64,000 bases of DNA, taken from contig CAKMJT010000013.1 in assembly GCA_927407015.1 (NCBI GenBank), forward strand, positions 17,072 to 81,071. The letters run 5' to 3'. Shown piece after piece: positions 55,692 to 63,719 of this stretch. The stretch comes from an uncultured Proteiniphilum sp. Its GTDB lineage: Bacteria; Bacteroidota; Bacteroidia; Bacteroidales; Dysgonomonadaceae. Below the pieces are notes generated by a model. The model was not told the DNA's origin, did no database searches, and saw only the letters and a program-made list of their open reading frames with translations. A program made the translations under genes and the position numbers. How positions within the stretch are numbered: the first letter of the stretch is position 1; each line of letters starts with the position of its first letter.

Positions 55692-57155
55692 ATGGCTACA
55701 GCAGCAGTTCTCAGTTTAAACCCGGAAATTATCTGGAAACATTTTCATGCCCTTACCCGGATACCGCGTCCCACGGGACAGATGAAGGAGGTGACGCAGT
55801 TTGTGCAGGATTTTGGAAAAGCCCTGAATCTGGAAACCAAACAGGATAAGACGGGTAATGTGGTGATCAGAAAGCCGGCCACGAAAGGATATGAGAGTGC
55901 CAGGACAGTGATCCTGCAGTCACATCTTGATATGGTGCCGCAAAAGAATTCCGATGTCTCGCACGACTTCACCAAAGATCCCATTGACACGTACATCGAC
56001 GGTGAATGGGTGAAGGCCCGTTCCACCACGCTGGGCGCCGACAACGGTATCGGCTGTGCCATGATGATGGCTGTGCTGGAAGACGGGACGCTGAATCATC
56101 CGGCTATCGAAGCCCTCTTCACCGTCGATGAAGAGGTGGGGATGGATGGCGCCAACGGCCTGGAGAAAGGTTTCCTGGAGGGGTCCCTGATGCTCAACCT
56201 CGATACCGAGGAAGATGGGGAGTTGTGCATCGGTTGTGCCGGCGGAAGGGATGTGAACGTCTCCTTCCGGTTTAAACCCGACACCTCCGTCGACAAAGGG
56301 GATGTGGCATATAAAATAAGCCTGCGTGGATTGAAGGGCGGTCATTCCGGTGTACAGATCCATCTGGGACGTGCCAACGCCAACAAGCTGATGAACCGCT
56401 TCCTGAAGGATGTGGTGAAGAATTACGAAGCCCGCATCGCCCGCATACAGGGAGGCTCGCTGAGGAACGCCATTCCCCGCGAATCGTTCGTCGTGCTGAT
56501 CATTCCCGGACAACTCTCCGATGACCTGATGGATCTGGTGCTTGAATATGAAAAGCTGTTCCGTGAAGATTTTACCGGCATTGAGGAGAGCATCTCCTTC
56601 AAGGCTGAAAAAACCGATCTCCCCCGGGTATTGATACCCGAAGAGATACAGGATGACCTGATCAACGCGGTAGAAGGATGCCCCAACGGGGTGATCAGCT
56701 ATCTGGCCGATTTCCCCGGCGTGGTGGAGAGTTCGCTGAACCTGGCGCTGGTGGAGTCTACCGAAGAGAGCATCGACGTGAAGCTGCTGGTACGCAGTTC
56801 CTCCGAAAGCCGGAAAGACTGGGTCTGCTCTTCGGTGGAAAGCCTCTTTCTGCTGGCCGGCGCGAAGGTGGAATTCGATGGCGACTATCCGGGGTGGCAG
56901 CCCAATGCCCAGTCGGAGTTGCTGGATACGATGGAGAGGATTTATCTCGAGAAATATGATCAGAGGCCGAAAGTGATTGTCATCCACGCCGGACTGGAAT
57001 GTGGCATCATCCAGTCGAATGTGGGGCAAGAGCTGGATATCGTCTCTTTCGGGCCGACCATCACCGGAGCTCACTCACCCGATGAAGCGGTGAAGATTGA
57101 TACCGTGGGGAAAGCCTATGACTATCTTGTCACTATCCTGGAGAATCTGAAATAG
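55692..57155 (+). CDS. pepD: Aminoacyl-histidine dipeptidase
   Basis: This 487-residue M20 metallopeptidase cleaves Xaa-His dipeptides. Metal ligands are in LQSHLDMVP near residue 77, TTLGADNGIG near residue 115 and TVDEEVGMDGANGL near residue 145, plus GCAGGRDVN and the terminal GAHSPDEAV with the last His. It is 14 bases behind the UPF0104 gene and 6 bases before the flavodoxin gene, so all are probably co-transcribed. Confidence 0.94.
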   Translation: MATAAVLSLNPEIIWKHFHALTRIPRPTGQMKEVTQFVQDFGKALNLETKQDKTGNVVIRKPATKGYESARTVILQSHLDMVPQKNSDVSHDFTKDPIDTYIDGEWVKARSTTLGADNGIGCAMMMAVLEDGTLNHPAIEALFTVDEEVGMDGANGLEKGFLEGSLMLNLDTEEDGELCIGCAGGRDVNVSFRFKPDTSVDKGDVAYKISLRGLKGGHSGVQIHLGRANANKLMNRFLKDVVKNYEARIARIQGGSLRNAIPRESFVVLIIPGQLSDDLMDLVLEYEKLFREDFTGIEESISFKAEKTDLPRVLIPEEIQDDLINAVEGCPNGVISYLADFPGVVESSLNLALVESTEESIDVKLLVRSSSESRKDWVCSSVESLFLLAGAKVEFDGDYPGWQPNAQSELLDTMERIYLEKYDQRPKVIVIHAGLECGIIQSNVGQELDIVSFGPTITGAHSPDEAVKIDTVGKAYDYLVTILENLK

Positions 57156-57160
57156 GATAT

Positions 57161-57664
57161 ATGGATAATACACTCATCGTTTTTGCGTCAGACCACGGAA
57201 CGGTGGAAAAATGTGCGCGGGAACTGTTCAGTCTCATGAACGGGAAGGTAGACCTGTGCAATCTCAACCAACGTGAAACCCTGCCGGAACTGTCCACGTA
57301 CGACACCATCATTGTGGGTGGTTCCATCCATTCGGGGAAAATTCAGGAGTCGATTGCCACTTTTTGCGATGAGCATTTTGAGCTGCTGGCCACCAAACGT
57401 CTCGGCCTCTTCGTCAACTGTCTGTATACGGGGGAGAAGGCTCAGAAGCAGCTCGATGACGCTTTTCCCGGTTTGCTCAGCCAGCAGGCAATCATACGCG
57501 ATTACTTCGGTGGCGAGGTGGACGAGCTGAAGCTGAGCTTCTGGGAACGGATGATCACGAAGCAGATGATCGAGAAGGATGATCTGGTTGTCGCCCTCTC
57601 GAAAGAAAAAATAGAACGTTTTGCCGATATTATATCCACCGCCTATGAGCCGAAAAATACCTAA
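57161..57664 (+). CDS. HemG-like flavodoxin domain protein
   Basis: This is a 167-residue flavodoxin fold protein. The phosphate loop ASDHGTVEKCARE (residues 8-20), IIVGGSIHSGKIQ near residue 50 and the C-terminal helix match menaquinone-dependent protoporphyrinogen IX dehydrogenase (HemG). Whether it truly works in haem synthesis is not shown, since no other haem genes are nearby. Its end overlaps the next small gene by 20 bases. Confidence 0.78.
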   Translation: MDNTLIVFASDHGTVEKCARELFSLMNGKVDLCNLNQRETLPELSTYDTIIVGGSIHSGKIQESIATFCDEHFELLATKRLGLFVNCLYTGEKAQKQLDDAFPGLLSQQAIIRDYFGGEVDELKLSFWERMITKQMIEKDDLVVALSKEKIERFADIISTAYEPKNT

Positions 57665-57860
57665 ATATTACCTCTTCCCCGCCGTGCTGTTCCTATATGT
57701 TGCCATCCTGGGCATCATGAGTTATCCGCGGTACAAGGCATCGGGTAACTGGAGCGAGTACTTTACCATTATCGGTGTCAGCGTGCTGCTGGCCCTGCTG
57801 CTTCACCTGATCCTGAAGAGAAGGCAGAAGATCAGAGATCAGTTTACCGGGAAGAAGTAG
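57645..57860 (+). CDS. Small two-helix membrane protein
   Basis: This 71-residue protein starts MSRKIPKYYLFPAVLF and has two hydrophobic helices (about residues 8-26 and 45-62) and a basic tail (KRRQKIRDQF). No family is recognised. It overlaps the flavodoxin gene and is followed by a terminator, so it closes that operon. The start was chosen by signal-anchor position rather than a ribosome-binding site. Confidence 0.7.
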   Translation: MSRKIPKYYLFPAVLFLYVAILGIMSYPRYKASGNWSEYFTIIGVSVLLALLLHLILKRRQKIRDQFTGKK

Positions 57861-57892
57861 GCGATCCGGCAGGATAGAGGTTACCGTTAATT

Positions 57893-57930
57893 CCGCATCT
57901 TTGAAAAAGAGGGTGCGGGTTTTCTTTTTT
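57893..57930 (+). terminator. Terminator of the pepD operon
   Basis: CCGCATC and GGTGCGG (one G-T pair) form a 7-bp stem followed by a T-rich tract. Confidence 0.75.
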
Positions 57931-57944
57931 TGCCGAAACATCAG

Positions 57945-57952
57945 TACATTTG
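57945..57952 (+). promoter_or_regulatory. Promoter of the protease-xseA-xseB-ispD operon
   Basis: TACATTTG fits TAnnTTTG. The leader before the protease ATG is about 140 bases and has no obvious gene, although the protease frame is open through it. Confidence 0.5.
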
Positions 57953-58099
57953 TTTTTTCCTGGTGAATTATGCCGGTCGGACAACGCCATGGCGGGTCAC
58001 TATTTCATGCCCCGGGAAAAGGGAAGATCACTTTTCTCTACCGGACAATGGAACAGCAGCACCTCATGCAAAAGACCAACTTTAGTGAACGATTTCTCT

Positions 58100-59749
58100 A
58101 TGAGATATTTTTATACCGCTTTATTCCTGTTTTTTTCTCTTGTCTCCTTTGGACAGGCCGCCTCACCGTCGCTGCAATACAAGTTCCGGGTCTACCTGAG
58201 CGACAAGGGTGAGGCAGGATACTCCCTCAGCGAGCCTGAACAATTTCTTTCCGGGAGGGCGATAGAACGGAGAAAAAGGCAACAGGTGATGATCGATGCG
58301 TCTGACATCCCCATCTCGCGCGATTATTTCACGCTGTTGGAGAAGGCGGGAGCGAAAGTGGTTTCACACAGCAAATGGCTGAAGACGGTAACTGTTCAGG
58401 TGGAGGACAGCCTGAGAATAAAACAGATAGCATCCCTCCCCTTTGTTGACTCGGTGAAATATGTGTGGCAGGGTCGTAGTCGTTCCTACAGCAGCAGGGT
58501 CCGTCCCCGCCTCGAGAGGATAGAGTGCGGTGATCAGACTGCTCCCGGTGATTTCTTCGGCATCACCGGCGCACAGTTTCTGATGCACCACGCCGATAAA
58601 CTGGCCCAAGCCGGTTTTCAGGGAAAAGGGATGGCCGTGGGGGTGATTGATGCCGGCTTTACCAATTTCGACGTGATACCGTGGTTTGAGACAGTGAAAT
58701 TGCGGGGATTCATGAATTTCGTGCCGGGAGGTGAGCTCTTTGCCGCGAGCGACCATGGTACCAAGGTGGTATCGACGATGGCGGCCAACCTGCCGGGGGT
58801 GATGATGGGCTCAGCACCGGAGGCTTCCTACTGGCTTCTGCGGTCGGAGGATACCACCAGCGAGTTTCCCGTGGAGGAGGACTACTGGGTGCGTGCCATC
58901 GAGTATGCCGACAGCCTGGGCCTCGACGTCATCAATACCTCGCTGGGCTACTATCATTTCGATGACACACTCCTGAACTATACCCATGCCGACCTGACAG
59001 GCACTGTCTCGCTGATGTCGCTGGCCGCTGACATGGCCTTTGCGAAAGGGATGCTGGTGGTGGTGAGCGCGGGGAATGAGGGGAATAAACCCTGGCAGAA
59101 ATCCACCCCTCCTGGAGATGCACGGAACGTGCTTGCCGTGGGTGCGGTGGGTACCGACAGCCTTATCGCCTCGTTCAGCTCGCGCGGGAAGATGTCCGAC
59201 GGACGCATCAAGCCCGATGTGGTGTCGGTGGGAAGAGGTACCATCACCATCGGTCAGGAAGGATCGATTGGAATGACCAACGGAACGTCACTCTCCTCTC
59301 CCTTTCTGGCGGGACTGGCGACATCACTCTGGTCCATCAACCCCGACCTGCATCGTGCCGGCCTGATACAGCTGATCAAAGAATCATCCGACAGGTACAG
59401 TCACCCCGATTCAGTGTACGGACACGGCATACCCGATTTTCAGAAAGCGATGAAAAGGGCGCTGGAAACACTTCCGGTACATCCGCAAATGGTGGAGGAG
59501 AATGGCTGGAGCATCCGCCCCGACGGTGCCGGTCATTACCGGGTTACCCTCCTCGTCCCGGAATACAGTGCCGATGCCTATTCATTCCGGCTGCTGGATG
59601 AGTCGGGAAGCGTGATCTCTGCGCATACCTTCGGCGGGAATGAGTCGCTGCTTGTACCCCTGCCGGCAGTGGTGAGACAAAATAACCGGTTCATCCATTT
59701 TGTGACCGACGATCCGTTGATGCAAATAACCTACCGGATAAAACTATGA
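58100..59749 (+). CDS. Secreted S8 family serine protease (subtilisin-like)
   Basis: This is a protein of about 549 residues with a signal peptide (RYFYTALFLFFSLVSFGQA), an N-terminal pro-region and a subtilase domain. The catalytic triad is visible: Asp in VGVIDAGFTNFD near residue 185, His in AASDHGTKVVSTMA near residue 218 and Ser in TNGTSLSSPFLAG near residue 398, with the oxyanion Asn in VVSAGNEGN. The end (LVPLPAVVRQ... ITYRIKL) lacks a clear type IX sorting domain. It overlaps xseA by four bases, an unusual partner. The start was chosen at the signal peptide; the longer open frame crosses the promoter. Confidence 0.9.
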   Translation: MRYFYTALFLFFSLVSFGQAASPSLQYKFRVYLSDKGEAGYSLSEPEQFLSGRAIERRKRQQVMIDASDIPISRDYFTLLEKAGAKVVSHSKWLKTVTVQVEDSLRIKQIASLPFVDSVKYVWQGRSRSYSSRVRPRLERIECGDQTAPGDFFGITGAQFLMHHADKLAQAGFQGKGMAVGVIDAGFTNFDVIPWFETVKLRGFMNFVPGGELFAASDHGTKVVSTMAANLPGVMMGSAPEASYWLLRSEDTTSEFPVEEDYWVRAIEYADSLGLDVINTSLGYYHFDDTLLNYTHADLTGTVSLMSLAADMAFAKGMLVVVSAGNEGNKPWQKSTPPGDARNVLAVGAVGTDSLIASFSSRGKMSDGRIKPDVVSVGRGTITIGQEGSIGMTNGTSLSSPFLAGLATSLWSINPDLHRAGLIQLIKESSDRYSHPDSVYGHGIPDFQKAMKRALETLPVHPQMVEENGWSIRPDGAGHYRVTLLVPEYSADAYSFRLLDESGSVISAHTFGGNESLLVPLPAVVRQNNRFIHFVTDDPLMQITYRIKL

Positions 59750-61059
59750 CCATGGTGGAGAACTCATTTTCGTTATCGGAACTCAATCGCCGCGTCAGGA
59801 GCGCCATCCGTGATCAGCTGCCGGAGACCTACTGGATGCGGGCGGAGACCAGCGATGTGCGCCGCAACCAGAATGGACATTGTTATCTCGAATTCATTGA
59901 AAAGGATGCCTCCACACAATCCATCGTGGCGAAAGCTCGGGGTGTGATCTGGTCGAACCACTTCCAGATGCTCTCCGCCTACTTCGAGACGGAGACAGGC
60001 CAGCCCTTTACATCCGGTCTGAATGTGCTGGTACGCGTATCGGTGGAGTTTCATGAGCTGTATGGATACTCACTCACCGTGGTGGATATCGACCCCTCCT
60101 TCACCGTAGGTGAGATAGCGCGGAACAGGCAGCTGGTACTGAGACGGCTGGAAGAGGAGGGGGTGCTTACACTCAACAGGGAGCTGGCGCTGACGGAGCT
60201 GGCAAACAGGATAGCGGTCATCTCATCACCTACCGCCGCCGGCTACGAGGATTTCCGCGACCAGCTGTCGAAGAACCCCGCCGGCTTCGCCTTCTACACG
60301 AAGCTGTTCCCTGCCGTCATGCAGGGCGACAGAAGTGAGTCGTCCATCATCGCGGCACTGGAGAGCGTATATCAGTACAGCCATCTGTTCGATGCGGTGG
60401 CGATCATCCGCGGCGGGGGTGCCACCTCCGACCTGAGCTGCTTCGACAGCTATGCGGTAGCCACCAACGTGGCGCAGTTCCCTCTGCCCGTGGTGAGCGG
60501 CATCGGCCATGAGAGGGATGTCACCGTGCTCGATCATGTAGCGCACACCCGTGCCAAGACGCCGACGGCAGTAGCGGAGTTTTTCATCAGCCACCTGACG
60601 CGGACGGCCTCGGAGCTGGCCGATTTTCAGGGGCGGATCATCGCTGAGAGCGAGGCGGTGATATTCGCCGAACAGTCGGCACTGCTTGCCCTGTCGAAAG
60701 AGGTGGTGCATCAGTCGGCTCTCCTGCTGCAGAGAGAGATAGCAGGTGTGGAGCGTACCACGGTCACCATGACGCACGCACTGCAGCAGCAGCTGCAGCA
60801 GCAGTTTCATTATATGGAAAGTAAACAGCAGTATATTCAGATGGTCTCGCCGGAGCACATCCTGCGGCGGGGCTACACGCTCACCACCCGGAACGGCAGG
60901 ATCATCACCTCCCTTCAGGATATCTCCGTGGATGATACCATAGAGACCCGTTTTAGGGACGGTGTATCCACATCGGTCGTCACCGGACTCAGGAAGCCGG
61001 ACCCCCTGCCACCGAATAACGAAGGGATTAGAGAAACAGAAAATCAGCAAAGCAAATGA
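59746..61059 (+). CDS. xseA: Exodeoxyribonuclease VII large subunit
   Basis: XseA carries the nuclease of the single-strand-specific exonuclease VII. The N-terminal OB fold (FSLSELNRRVRSAIRDQLPETYW) is followed by the catalytic domain with RGGGATSDLSCFDSY near residue 222 and VSGIGHERDVTVLDHVAHTRAKTPTA near residue 248. A coiled-coil and a terminal region follow (RGYTLT). At 437 residues it is full length. xseB starts 2 bases after its stop codon. Confidence 0.95.
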   Translation: MTMVENSFSLSELNRRVRSAIRDQLPETYWMRAETSDVRRNQNGHCYLEFIEKDASTQSIVAKARGVIWSNHFQMLSAYFETETGQPFTSGLNVLVRVSVEFHELYGYSLTVVDIDPSFTVGEIARNRQLVLRRLEEEGVLTLNRELALTELANRIAVISSPTAAGYEDFRDQLSKNPAGFAFYTKLFPAVMQGDRSESSIIAALESVYQYSHLFDAVAIIRGGGATSDLSCFDSYAVATNVAQFPLPVVSGIGHERDVTVLDHVAHTRAKTPTAVAEFFISHLTRTASELADFQGRIIAESEAVIFAEQSALLALSKEVVHQSALLLQREIAGVERTTVTMTHALQQQLQQQFHYMESKQQYIQMVSPEHILRRGYTLTTRNGRIITSLQDISVDDTIETRFRDGVSTSVVTGLRKPDPLPPNNEGIRETENQQSK

Positions 61060-61060
61060 T

Positions 61061-61252
61061 ATGGAAAAAATGACCTACACAGAGGCGAAGAACGAACTGG
61101 AACAGATTGTGGGAGCCATCGAATCGGGGCAGCTCGATATCGATACCCTCACCGATAAGGTGAAGCGGGCGTCGGCACTCATTGCCTATTGCCGGGAGAA
61201 ACTGACCAAAACGGACAAGGAGCTCCGGAAAATACTCGAAGATATCTCATGA
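61061..61252 (+). CDS. xseB: Exodeoxyribonuclease VII small subunit
   Basis: This 63-residue helical protein has the family pattern TYTEAKNELEQIVGAIESGQ, then LTDKVKRASALIAYC. The start MEKMTYTEA was chosen because it follows the xseA stop by one codon; longer readings run into xseA. Its stop overlaps the ispD start (ATGA). Confidence 0.93.
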   Translation: MEKMTYTEAKNELEQIVGAIESGQLDIDTLTDKVKRASALIAYCREKLTKTDKELRKILEDIS

Positions 61253-61941
61253 ACCCCGACAGCAAACGGAGCGTGATCATCGTCGCCGGCGGCAGGGGCG
61301 TGCGTGCCGGTGGTGACCTGCCGAAACAGTTTCAGCTCCTCGGCGGGAAACCGATGCTCATGCGCTCGATCGAAGCGTTCCATGCGTACGACGACAGCCT
61401 ACGTATCGTGGTGGTGCTGCCGGAAGGCTTTCAGCCTGCCTGGGAGCAGCTCTGCGCGACCCATCGGTTTACCGTTCCGCACCGGGTGACGACCGGCGGG
61501 GAGACCCGTTTTCATTCCGTGAAAAACGGTTTGAAGGAGATCACCGAAGAAGAAACGGTCGGGGTGCACGATGCCGCCCGTCCCTTCGTCACGACGGAGC
61601 TGATCGGCCGCTGTTTCGACACCGCCGAGGCCCATCAGTGCGGTGTTATTCCGGTGGTGGAGGAGATGAACAGCGTGCGCCTGCTGACGGATGAAGGCAG
61701 CCGCATGCTCGACAGGAAGCTGCTGCGGGTGGTGCAGACACCCCAGGTGTTTCCCGCCGCTTCGCTGAAGCGGGCCTATGAGACCGTTTATGACCCTTCC
61801 TTTACCGACGACGCCTCGGTAGCGGAGAAGGATGGCCTGCCGATCATGCTGGTCGACGGTGAGGAACCCAACCTTAAAATAACTACTCCGTTCGATTTCC
61901 TAGTTGCGACGCAGTATGTTAAATTAATGCCAAAAAGATAA
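61249..61941 (+). CDS. ispD: 2-C-methyl-D-erythritol 4-phosphate cytidylyltransferase
   Basis: IspD makes CDP-methylerythritol in the MEP isoprenoid pathway. The nucleotide-binding motif VAGGRGVRAGGDLPKQF is near residue 12, VHDAARPFV near residue 105, and the C-terminal GEEPNLKITTPFD is typical. The protein has 230 residues. It is the last gene of the protease-xseA-xseB-ispD unit. Confidence 0.95.
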   Translation: MNPDSKRSVIIVAGGRGVRAGGDLPKQFQLLGGKPMLMRSIEAFHAYDDSLRIVVVLPEGFQPAWEQLCATHRFTVPHRVTTGGETRFHSVKNGLKEITEEETVGVHDAARPFVTTELIGRCFDTAEAHQCGVIPVVEEMNSVRLLTDEGSRMLDRKLLRVVQTPQVFPAASLKRAYETVYDPSFTDDASVAEKDGLPIMLVDGEEPNLKITTPFDFLVATQYVKLMPKR

Positions 61942-62031
61942 GTTTAACCTTTTTTTTGGGTGGAATGATGTAAAAAGTGCGATTATCTCAAAATAATTGT
62001 TCCATTTTGTCATAATACGGTGGAAAATGAT

Positions 62032-62039
62032 TACTTTTG
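62032..62039 (+). promoter_or_regulatory. Promoter of the Lrp-type regulator
   Basis: TACTTTTG (TAnnTTTG) with TTTG 22 bases upstream (62006-62009) lies 27 bases before the start codon. Confidence 0.6.
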
Positions 62040-62065
62040 GGATTCATATTCAAAGCAGATTTCTC

Positions 62066-62536
62066 ATGGAGAAGATTGACAAGCTAGACAGACAGATTCT
62101 GGAAATTATTTCTCAAAATGCACGGATCCCCTTCAGGGATGTAGCTGAGCAGTGTGGCGTGTCACGTGCCGCCATCCATCAGCGTGTGCAGAGGATGATC
62201 GAAAACGATGTGATCACCGGGTCGGGTTATCATGTGAATCCGAAAGTGCTGGGATATGCTTCCAGTGCCTATATAGGTGTGAAGCTGGAGAAAGGGTCTA
62301 TGTACAAGAACGTGATCCCCGAGTTCGACAAGATTCCCGAAGTGACCGAGTGCCACTTCACCACAGGCCCTTACACTTTGCTGATCAAGCTGTTTGCCCG
62401 TGATAACGAGCATCTGATGGATCTGCTGAACAACCGTATCCAGGAGATTCCCGGCGTGGTAGCCACCGAGACAATGATCTCACTCAGCCAGAGTGTGAAG
62501 CGTGAGATACCCATCATGCGCGACGAATCCAAATAA
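62066..62536 (+). CDS. Lrp/AsnC family transcriptional regulator
   Basis: This is a protein of about 156 residues with an N-terminal HTH (KLDRQILEIISQNARIPFRDVAEQCGVSRAAIHQRV, residues 5-40) and a C-terminal RAM/ACT-like ligand-binding domain (GSMYKNVIPEF ... CHFTTGPYTLLIKLFA). It regulates genes in response to small molecules, probably amino acids; the targets are unknown. The start was chosen behind the promoter. Confidence 0.93.
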   Translation: MEKIDKLDRQILEIISQNARIPFRDVAEQCGVSRAAIHQRVQRMIENDVITGSGYHVNPKVLGYASSAYIGVKLEKGSMYKNVIPEFDKIPEVTECHFTTGPYTLLIKLFARDNEHLMDLLNNRIQEIPGVVATETMISLSQSVKREIPIMRDESK

Positions 62537-62662
62537 TCTCAACTGAATGAGGTAGACGCTGCAGGGTAGAGCAAGCCCCATCCCCCGAGCGGGAAGGATG
62601 AGCGGAAAGAATCACACACGCAATGCCCCGCGTATACCAAACCTTCACTGCAATATAACAGT

Positions 62663-62698
62663 AAAAAAAGACGAGAGCCGGAGCTTTCGTCTTTTTTG
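62663..62698. terminator. Bidirectional terminator between the Lrp gene and tRNA-Pro
   Basis: AAAAAAGACGA and TCGTCTTTTTT form a stem with A- and T-runs on both sides, serving the Lrp gene from the left and tRNA-Pro from the right. Confidence 0.85.
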
Positions 62699-62793
62699 TT
62701 GTTCCCAATAATCATCCCCAGTCCCTTGTCTGTTCCGGCAATTCCGGCCGGCAGTGCTTCTGATATAGTCCCACTGCGGGTTACTGGGTAACC

Positions 62794-62870
62794 TGGTCGG
62801 GATGAGGTGACTCGAACACCCGACCTCCACGTCCCGAACGTGGCGCGCTAGCCAACTGTGCTACATCCCG
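62794..62870 (-). tRNA. tRNA-Pro (anticodon CGG)
   Basis: The reverse strand gives a full cloverleaf: acceptor CGGGATG/CATCCCG, anticodon stem CCACG/CGTGG with loop TTCGGGA, T arm with TTCGAGT, and an encoded CCA. Its promoter is a TACCTTTG box on the reverse strand at 62886-62893. Confidence 0.96.
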
Positions 62871-62885
62871 ATGGTTTTGTGGCTG

Positions 62886-62893
62886 CAAAGGTA
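62886..62893 (-). promoter_or_regulatory. Promoter of tRNA-Pro
   Basis: The reverse strand reads TACCTTTG (TAnnTTTG), 16 bases before the tRNA 5' end. Confidence 0.6.
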
Positions 62894-62967
62894 AATAATT
62901 TTTCGGTATTCTCTAAAATTTGCGGTAAAAAACAATGCAAAGCTGTATAACGAATAAAAAAAATCGG

Positions 62968-62975
62968 TACATTTG
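62968..62975 (+). promoter_or_regulatory. Promoter of tRNA-Gly
   Basis: TACATTTG (TAnnTTTG) lies 13 bases before the tRNA 5' end. Confidence 0.6.
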
Positions 62976-62987
62976 CAGCGTATTCCT

Positions 62988-63060
62988 GCGGCAATAGCTC
63001 AGTCGGTAGAGCATTAGCTTCCCAAGCTGAGGGTCGCGAGTTCGAGTCTCGTTTGCCGCT
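62988..63060 (+). tRNA. tRNA-Gly (anticodon CCC)
   Basis: The sequence folds with acceptor GCGGCAA/TTGCCGC, anticodon stem TTAGC/GCTGA around loop TTCCCAA, and T arm GCGAG/CTCGT with TTCGAGT. The CCA is not encoded. The second element fragment lies behind its 3' end. Confidence 0.96.
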
Positions 63061-63112
63061 CAAGGTTTCAGGGGTGTTCAACTTTTGGCACCACACCAAA
63101 TGCAACACGCGC

Positions 63113-63158
63113 GCATCCAAAAAAGCATGAAGTATGGCTCTTTTGGGTGCTTTTGTTT
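63113..63158 (+). terminator. Terminator of tRNA-Gly
   Basis: GCATCCAAAA and TTTTGGGTGC (one G-T pair) form a 10-bp stem with an 18-base loop and the tail TTTTGTTT. Confidence 0.7.
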
Positions 63159-63231
63159 AGAACGGTTCTAAATTTTCATTGATGAAAATCGGGGTTGATT
63201 TGATGATTTTCTCAATCGGATCATTGACAAA

Positions 63232-63261
63232 AAAAAGAACGAACATCTGTCCGCTCTTTTT
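63232..63261. terminator. Imperfect hairpin between tRNA-Gly and the element fragment
   Basis: AAAAAGAACG and CGCTCTTTTT pair with one mismatch, with A- and T-runs outside, so it could end transcription from either side. Apart from this and the tRNA-Gly terminator the 242-base gap shows no gene. Confidence 0.5.
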
Positions 63262-63302
63262 GAGTAAAAAATTATTGCCTGTCAAACCTCAATCCTCAAT
63301 CA

Positions 63303-63719
63303 TCAATCTATTTCATTTGAAATGTAAGCTTTGATATAGTCAGGGTATTGAATATTTTCAAAATCGGAATTTTTAAACCAATTGCCCGTTTTACGATTCC
63401 ATACCCATTTTAGATATTCCACTTGCTGGGGTGTGGTGGGTCTATTCAATGGGGCAAGTATTTTCTCATCCAATGCACCAAACGGACGTATAAATACACG
63501 GTATTTTTCCTTGCTATCTGCAAGTGTAGCACCAACCAATAATTTAACTTCAGATAGCCTATATTCTTCAGTTATGAAACTCACAAACCAAATACCGCCC
63601 AACACCTCATCTAATATTTTTTGAACATCTCCATCGGTCATCTCATCGAAATGCTCATCAAAGAATTGAAGTAATTCTATTGGTGTATTAATCTTAATTT
63701 GTTTATCGGTCTGCTTCAT
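63303..63719 (-). CDS. Paralogue of the 138-residue element protein
   Basis: This protein aligns along its length with the last gene of the integrated element. It has about fifteen scattered substitutions and a two-residue gap in the first 118 positions, and an unrelated C-terminal end (YIKAYISNEID). The core KYRVFIRPFGALDEKI ... WVWNRKTGNWFKNSD is preserved. It is linked to the preceding membrane-protein gene by the same ATGA overlap. Function unknown. Confidence 0.75.
   Translation of the reverse strand: MKQTDKQIKINTPIELLQFFDEHFDEMTDGDVQKILDEVLGGIWFVSFITEEYRLSEVKLLVGATLADSKEKYRVFIRPFGALDEKILAPLNRPTTPQQVEYLKWVWNRKTGNWFKNSDFENIQYPDYIKAYISNEID

Noticed and set aside
57950..58099. N-terminal extension of the S8 protease
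   Set aside because: The frame is open but crosses the promoter box, and the normal signal peptide begins at 58100.
63061..63302. Attachment repeat of the second element fragment
   Set aside because: No GTTCATTT-type repeat is seen in the gap behind tRNA-Gly, so the border of that fragment cannot be placed.
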